64,000 nucleotides of DNA from Leptodontidium sp. MPI-SDFR-AT-0119 (lineage: Eukaryota > Ascomycota > Leotiomycetes > Helotiales > Leptodontidiaceae), in NCBI GenBank assembly GCA_020726505.1, contig JAHLEZ010000012.1, positions 310,001 to 374,000 of the forward strand, read 5' to 3'. The number at the start of each line of letters is the position of its first letter. Within the stretch, counting starts at the first letter, position 1. A program made the translations under genes and the position numbers. The notes below the pieces were generated by a model, which was given only the letters and a program-made list of their open reading frames with translations, did not search any database and was not told where the DNA came from. This document shows, one piece after another, positions 58,763 to 64,000 of the stretch.

Positions 58763-59646
58763 ATGCGCCTCTCCACTCTCCAAGGCTTGCTCGCCACCCT
58801 CTTTCCTCTGGTATCTGCCGATGTAAAGTTCATAGTGCCTGCTGCTGGAGCTTCTGTGGTCGGTGGAACTGCATTTACCGTTACTTGGGCCGACACAGGA
58901 GATGCGCCAGCTCTCGCCGACCTCTCCTCATATACTCTGTTCCTCTTCTCTGGCTCCAATGCAGCGCCCCGCCCAACTTTACCAACTGTCAGCCTCTACC
59001 TTTGCCGCCTCGGGGACGTCTGTGAGTGTTACGGTCCCGGTAAACACTGGCGGTTTGGGCACAAATGCATAGTGAGAGAACCCCCCCGGCTACGCAAGGG
59101 TTCCTGTTACTGACAATGCATAGCTTTCTTGGAATGTTATCAGTCGCTACAGCTGGAGGCACCGTGTGGAACTACTCGAATCGATTTACACTTACTGGCA
59201 TGACGGGCACATTCAGCACGACTGTGGCGGCAGCCGTCAAGGCGGTTTCGGGGACTTCTGGTCCGCCAACTGTTAATAATGTGGCTTCGAACGTACCAAC
59301 CACCGGGACGGCCGCTGGGGATGATGCATGGGCGGTTCCTTATAATCTGCAAACCGGCCTCACAAAATATGCACCGATGCAACCTGTCCCTCCTACCGCC
59401 ATTACTGCTACCAACACCTCCCCTCTTTGGCCAACATCTGCGGTGCAATTTGCTACTACGTTCCTACCGCTCCCTAGCCAAGTAACGACTCTCACCCAAA
59501 CAAACACCTACAGCATATCTAGCCGCGCAAATACGGTGCGTAACCTGCCCCCTCTCGGAAACCTCACTTACTGACCTATGTAGGCCGCTGCAGCATCTTC
59601 GCCTGTCGATGATATGCAAAAGTATTTGAATAGGTGGAAGGACTAG
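58763..59646 (+). CDS. KRE9/KNH1-like secreted wall protein with apparent frameshift
   Basis: Secreted protein of the Kre9/Knh1 family, which in yeast is needed for beta-1,6-glucan. A signal peptide (MRLSTLQGLLATLFPLVSA) leads into DVKFIVPAAGASVVGGTAFT and VTWADTGDAPALADLSSYTL, typical of the N-terminal fold. The frame then breaks at the CCCC run 58967-58970: with one C fewer it would continue AQLYQLSASTFAASGTSVSV in the next frame. After that, introns 59072-59123 and 59536-59583 restore phase, giving GTVWNYSNRFTLTGMTGTF and a C-terminus MQKYLNRWKD. About 250 residues in all. Either the assembly has a one-base error or the allele is broken. No intron can explain the shift. Confidence 0.75.
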
Positions 59647-60330
59647 TGAGACTCCGAGTAAAGGTCGACGATCAATGTGTATCGAAATATAGAAACGTAC
59701 AACTTGGGTACGGTAGTCAGGAGTCTAGAGTTGAAGGCGTATCCAGAAGGGGTGGTGTGAAAGTGGGTGAAACCTGAACACAATCGGATACAGTAGGTCC
59801 ACGTTCGAATTCGGATCTGACATACTCTGTTGTCACCCGGGTCAATCGTATACGGAATATGTCATGGGTCTATTCTGTCTCGGTGGAAGGGTGTCAAGAT
59901 ATGGGGGGATTGCATCTAGCCCTTTTTCGGTGGTACTGAGAAATTGGTGTCCGTACCGCAATATCTCCTCTGCTAGGGAGCCCAAATGTAGGAAGAAGAA
60001 ATTCTCGAATGGGAGCGTTGAATTTGGTTGCGCACTAGGACTTGGCAGTGGTGTTGGCAGCCTCATTTTGTCCTGCACCAGATGGGGTGCTGTTCTGGGT
60101 TCGACCGAAAGCAATCATGAGTTTTGGAACATCACCGAGGAATATGCATTCTTAGTATTTTTGCATGGACAGCACTTGTAAACAACTACAGCGTAACAGG
60201 CATTCTTCGTTGCAGCTTGCGAGGTTCTTTTGTGGAAGCAAATGCTCATTTAGCAGCCCAGGAATCGCGGATTTTCTTGATTGTGACAAGTCGAGACCTG
60301 AAACGTTCCTGGTCGGCCATTACCTTGTCA
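59647..60330. other. Convergent region of KRE9-like and aminopeptidase genes
   Basis: About 0.7 kb between two stop codons. A plus-strand frame at 59864-60181 is open but has no recognisable family. I see no repeat. Confidence 0.4.
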
Positions 60331-62021
60331 CTATACATTGATCAGCTTCTCCATCTCAGCCACATCCTTAACCGCGGTAGTCAGATTCACATATCCATCC
60401 TTGGTGATCAAGAGATTGTCCTCAATCCTCACACCTCCAACATCCCAATACTTGTTGAGCACATCAAAGTTGATGTATGCAGCATGGACTGGGTCCCTCA
60501 AGTATGGCTCGATGATGAACCGGCAGAAGTAGATCTAGGGCTGTCAGATTGGCAGGAAATACATGTTTTTAGAGCAGAACACTTACTCCTGGTTCAACTG
60601 TTATGATGGCCCCCGCCGGCAGTGCTCCCCTGACCCTTAGATAGCGGAATATCGTGTCTTTATCCGCGTAATTCGCGTGTCCACCAGTATCGTGGGTGTC
60701 CATACCAAGGTAGTGTCCCAAGCCGTGAGGAAAGAAGGCTACGCTGGTACGTGTCCTCATAATGTCCTCCTTGGCACCTTGCAGAATACCGAGCTTTAGG
60801 AGACCCTCGATAGCGATTTCGTGGGCTTTAAGATGAACATGATCCCAGATAACTCCCTCTTTGAGCATGTCAATACAGACAAGTTGCATCTCCAACACGA
60901 TGTCATATATTGCCCTGCTCTCGGTACTAAATTTTCCGCTGATCGGGAAGGCTCTCGTCTGCTCCTCGTCAGCAATATTTCGCTAGCAAAGAGAGGAATA
61001 TTACAATATCAGAAGCATAACATTGATATTCTCCACCAGCATCCAACAATAGATTCAGCTTCCCTTGCAAAGGCTGGGCATTGTTCACGTAATGCAACGT
61101 AGCTCCTGCGGTTCCGCTAGCAACGATTGAATGATATGCTTGTTCCCTAGCTCCGTTGGCAATACACGTCTGTATGAAGAGAGCCTCCAGCTCGCGCTCA
61201 TTTGAGGCGGTCTTTACAGCTTTGAGCACAGCTGTGTGAGCAATAGTGCTGATATCGTTTGCTTTCCTCGTCAGAGCAATTTCGTACTCATCCTTAATGA
61301 CTCGGCACTCCTCAATAGCTAGCTTGAGGAGAGCGAAATCCTTCTCGTTAAAGTTAAGGAAGGTGATGTGATCGCTAACTTGATTCTCAATCGCCCAGAC
61401 GGCGGAGCTAGGATGCACCAGAGCTGCAGCTACCTCTGATCATGAAGTTAGCACGTGTCTTCCTAAACGCCTTAGAATCTAGGATTGAGTTCTGAATCGA
61501 GATCCAGAACAAAGGATTTTATCTCCCATCCCAGATCGTGGACTGCATCAGTGCCACCAAACACGACATACCGTTCGTCGTGCAGACAGTGTCAACATCG
61601 TACATGGAAAGAGCTTCATCTTCGGACAGTGGAAGGCCCGACCAAATAACAGACTCGGGATCAATGGGTGGGATGAAAAGTGTCGACTTCTCGGTCTCGA
61701 TATCGTAAGTGAAGTAGGAATCAGGGAGCTGACATCCAGTTAAGTAGTAGAAGTACCGTCGCTGTCTGAAGGAGTCAATTTAGCCAAATCCGAAGTCTCC
61801 ACGAGTGCCTATCTCGAGTGTATATGAGCAAGCATACGCCAAGAAAGAACTGACCTGAATGGAGCCTCGCTATCGTTGTCTTCGATCATACGAGTCTTTT
61901 GGCCTTCAAGATATAACAGCCCAGTGAGGTTGGGGTTCTTCTCCCTCATCCATTTTACAACTGCTCGGGCATGAGCTTTGGCGGGATATTTCCCAGCCAA
62001 AATCGTGTCGACGTCAGCCAT
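60331..62021 (-). CDS. pepP: Xaa-Pro aminopeptidase/dipeptidase (M24B, PEPP family)
   Basis: Dinuclear-metal peptidase cutting X-Pro bonds. Exons on the minus strand: 62021-61855, 61765-61572, 61435-61005, 60958-60587, 60534-60331 (introns 89, 136, 46 and 52 nt), 455 aa, the normal fungal PEPP size. The N-terminal domain has [20 protein letters not shown]. The catalytic pita-bread domain has the metal ligands in [20 protein letters not shown] (two Asp), [20 protein letters not shown] (His), ITVEPGIYF (Glu) and [16 protein letters not shown] (Glu). All five ligands are present. The gene ends EMEKLINV. All junctions keep phase. Confidence 0.94.
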
Positions 62022-62102
62022 GGCTGAAGATGTGTGACGGTGTATTGCTTGATCCTTTTATTATGGCTTCTCTGTTTCGAGATGGAGGCTCGATTAGTCA
62101 GG

Positions 62103-62152
62103 CGAGGGGAGGTGAGGGGAGGTGAGGTGAGGTGAGGTGAGGCGAGGTGAGA
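62103..62152. repeat. GGTGA pentamer repeat
   Basis: Tandem AGGTG/AGGCG units, about ten copies, roughly 80-130 bp upstream of the aminopeptidase ATG. Confidence 0.85.
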
Positions 62153-62288
62153 TGGGTGAGCTTGATCTTTGAGTGGTGGTGAGGCTGCGGGGTTGGCGGG
62201 GTTGGCGGGGTCGGGTTGTCTGCCCTGTCTGCTGCGTTTGCTGCGTTTGCTGCTAAGAAATGACCAGAGATGGATGGGATGGTATCAT

Positions 62289-62318
62289 GCATGTATGTAT
62301 GTATGTATGTATGTATGT
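62289..62318. repeat. (ATGT)n microsatellite
   Basis: About seven tandem ATGT units in the promoter region of the aminopeptidase gene. Confidence 0.9.
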
Positions 62319-63156
62319 GTGGGATGCGATGGGGTGGGATAGTGCCATGTACGCAAGGTACACAAGGTAGTAAGTAGTCATTGGATTCAGATCAGAGCAA
62401 CGGAAGACAAGACGAAAGTGAGAAAATGCTACAATGCCGAGCTAGTCACCATTATTCCGCTTTTGGCAGGTGCTATGCATGGTATGGCGGTCGGTCTGAT
62501 GAGCTCGACTCACGTGATGACAGAATGTGAGGATGCTACCTTAGGTACGTACCTACAACTACCTACCTATCTGGGTACTTTACCTTACCTACTACCACCC
62601 TACCTAGGAGGTGCCTAGGCTGGCAGGTCCATTCCATCCATCCGGTCGGTAGAGACAAAGAGAGGTCGCGGGTATCTTATGTCCCTAGGTAGGTAGGTAA
62701 TTCCTGGGCATGTAGCGAGTGGAACGAAATACCCGGACCAGACAGACAGACAGACACTTGACTCGAGGGGATGGAACACAGTCCAAATATTACTATTCGC
62801 AGGTATGGCTCGCTCCATAACTTTCAGCAGGCGATGTCCATTCTGACCTGCCCTTCAAACACCTAACTCCAGAAAATGATCTCGCCCTTGGGTATGCAAT
62901 GCAAAGTAAACAGATCCTGCGCGTCAGATGTTTCCAAACTCCCTGGCTACCTAGACCCATGCACCAATAAACGTCTCTGCATGGCGCATACCCTTCTCGC
63001 AACCTGCCTCGTGCTGATTCTCCCACCGAGTCGTAAAATATTGAGACAGACTCATCAATATTGAATGAAGCACATCGCCCATAAAACTCCTCCCCCGTCA
63101 GATTCCGGCTGAAATGCCATCAACGCGCGAGCGCTCTTTCTAAGAACCCCTGTAAC

Positions 63157-64000
63157 CTATGCATCTGCTGTAACTTCTTGCTTCGTCTCCTGAATTCCCA
63201 CGGTCGCAGCCGGCCTCCTCTTGGTCTTCAAAGGCATCCTCGGAACAAAATGCATCGCTCCTTGGAGTGACGAAATCTCCTTGAGACTGATAGCGTGATC
63301 CAGTAAAGACTCTTTACTTGTCTTGAATTCGAAATTCGTGAGAAAACAGAAACTAATCTCGAGCCTTGCAAGCTCGTTCTCACTGACCCCTCCGACTTTC
63401 GCAAAGCGTGAATGGGGGTAACTGAGATCCTCAAGCGCCTTCATAGCTACCCGTAGGCCCGCCAAAAGCAGACGGTGGCAGTTGCGCCGTGTGACAGGTA
63501 TTGCTCTCTCATCTACGGCCAGCCTGTGGATGTAGTAGCTTGTCGCCAAGTACACCGCGGTAGACATGGGACAAAATTTATGTATCCGCATCAGATAGTC
63601 CTCCAGAGAGATTGGGGGTGGGTGCTTGGAGTAGAATTTGCGCGTAATAGCACCGTGTTGTATGTTAAGAGGCTCGGCATTATCTCCAATGATAATATAC
63701 GGCTGCGTCGGGACTATCTCTGGGCTCCCTATTGGGGTCTTCTTGAAGTTCACCCCGTCTATGTCATCCCATGATCCCCCACTTGAAGTCGACGGTGTCC
63801 TGGGGCGTTTATGTAACTCGGCAAAGTTCTTATATGAATTGCTTCTGGCAATATTTTCCTTCTCGGCCTGCATGCCACGCATATTGGGAAGGGTTGTGAA
63901 TGCCGGCGGCGGTGTCGGTGGAACGTCTCCAGTAATCCTGACCAGCGCTTCAATGCCTCCACACAGCAGCTTCAACGCCGTCACAGGCCCAATGGTGAAG
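63157..64000 (-). CDS. Pho80-like cyclin, 5'-partial
   Basis: The minus-strand frame is open from the right edge of the window to a stop at 63157, with at least 280 residues. It starts off the window: the frame continues upstream (TIGPVTALKL) and the first in-window Met is only an alternative GTG. A Pro/Ser-rich region is followed by a PHO80-type cyclin box: ISLEDYLMRIHKFCPMSTAV, YLATSYYIHRLAV, VTRRNCHRLLLAGLRVAMKA, then FAKVGGVSENELARLEISFC and FLTNFEFKTS. These proteins partner Pho85-type kinases in phosphate and nutrient control. The C-terminus is short and basic. Confidence 0.85.
   Translation of the reverse strand, partial: FTIGPVTALKLLCGGIEALVRITGDVPPTPPPAFTTLPNMRGMQAEKENIARSNSYKNFAELHKRPRTPSTSSGGSWDDIDGVNFKKTPIGSPEIVPTQPYIIIGDNAEPLNIQHGAITRKFYSKHPPPISLEDYLMRIHKFCPMSTAVYLATSYYIHRLAVDERAIPVTRRNCHRLLLAGLRVAMKALEDLSYPHSRFAKVGGVSENELARLEISFCFLTNFEFKTSKESLLDHAISLKEISSLQGAMHFVPRMPLKTKRRPAATVGIQETKQEVTADA

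Larger units (their letters stand above)
62022..63156. other. Intergenic upstream of the aminopeptidase, repeat-rich
   Basis: About 1.1 kb. It holds GGTGA/GGCGA pentamer repeats at 62103-62152, an (ATGT)n tract at about 62289-62318, and several CCTA/TAGG short repeats at about 62550-62700. No gene is supported. Confidence 0.5.

Noticed and set aside
59780..59815. Second B-box-like string (ACGTTCGAATTCG)
   Set aside because: No paired acceptor or anticodon stems nearby.
59864..60181. 105-codon plus-strand frame between KRE9-like and aminopeptidase genes
   Set aside because: No family features, and it sits in the 3' region between convergent genes.
62103..62318. Tandem repeats considered as a possible CRISPR-like or satellite array
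   Set aside because: Units of 4-5 bp without spacers; these are ordinary microsatellites.

Overview
The window looks like nuclear DNA of a filamentous ascomycete (Pezizomycotina). Nearly every gene is broken by short GT-AG introns, mostly 44-160 nt, and can only be read by splicing. The gene set is typical of these fungi: APSES factor StuA, SET9 H4K20 methyltransferase, AKR1-type ankyrin/DHHC enzyme, fused BioDA, a KRE9/KNH1-like wall protein and nuclear-encoded ATP9. A leotiomycete is my guess but I cannot prove it from sequence alone. All splice models were read by eye and checked for donor and acceptor sites, reading phase and family motifs. I could run no alignments.

Layout. 1-6.0 kb is a biotin cluster: KAPA synthase (5' end off the window), biotin synthase, and a bifunctional dethiobiotin synthetase/DAPA aminotransferase, the last two sharing a divergent promoter. 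6.1-17.9 kb is dense housekeeping: a coiled-coil augmin HAUS3-like protein, an LrgA-LrgB membrane protein, Pin1/Ess1, RPB9, mitochondrial uL14m, SET9 and a GH16 protein without a signal peptide. 17.9-24.7 kb is sparse, with one small four-helix membrane protein. 24.7-33.3 kb carries a PAP2/IPC-synthase-like membrane protein, a BTB protein, a short StuA and SRP72. 33.8-38.3 kb is a large Sec7-PH Arf GEF. 38.3-46.9 kb is gene-poor and holds two decayed genes, a Zn2Cys6 regulator and a DHA1-type MFS transporter. They lie on the same strand as, and downstream of, an intact epoxide hydrolase (47.0-48.5 kb). 49.9-64 kb is again dense: ATP9, AKR1, SRP receptor beta, cystathionine beta-synthase, a KRE9-like protein with a one-base frameshift, Xaa-Pro aminopeptidase, and a Pho80-like cyclin running off the right edge.

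Functional links. The biotin genes cover the last four steps from pimeloyl thioester to biotin. SRP72 and SRP receptor beta, 22 kb apart, act in the same ER-targeting pathway. The epoxide hydrolase with its regulator and transporter relics looks like the remains of a small accessory cluster.

I see no CRISPR array, no confident tRNA and no intact transposase. I found no convincing new multi-gene system. The best leads are the decayed accessory cluster, a perfect 30-bp inverted repeat upstream of stuA, an Ess1 gene whose first coding exon is only the start codon, the short StuA, and a fused LrgA-LrgB protein of unknown fungal role.
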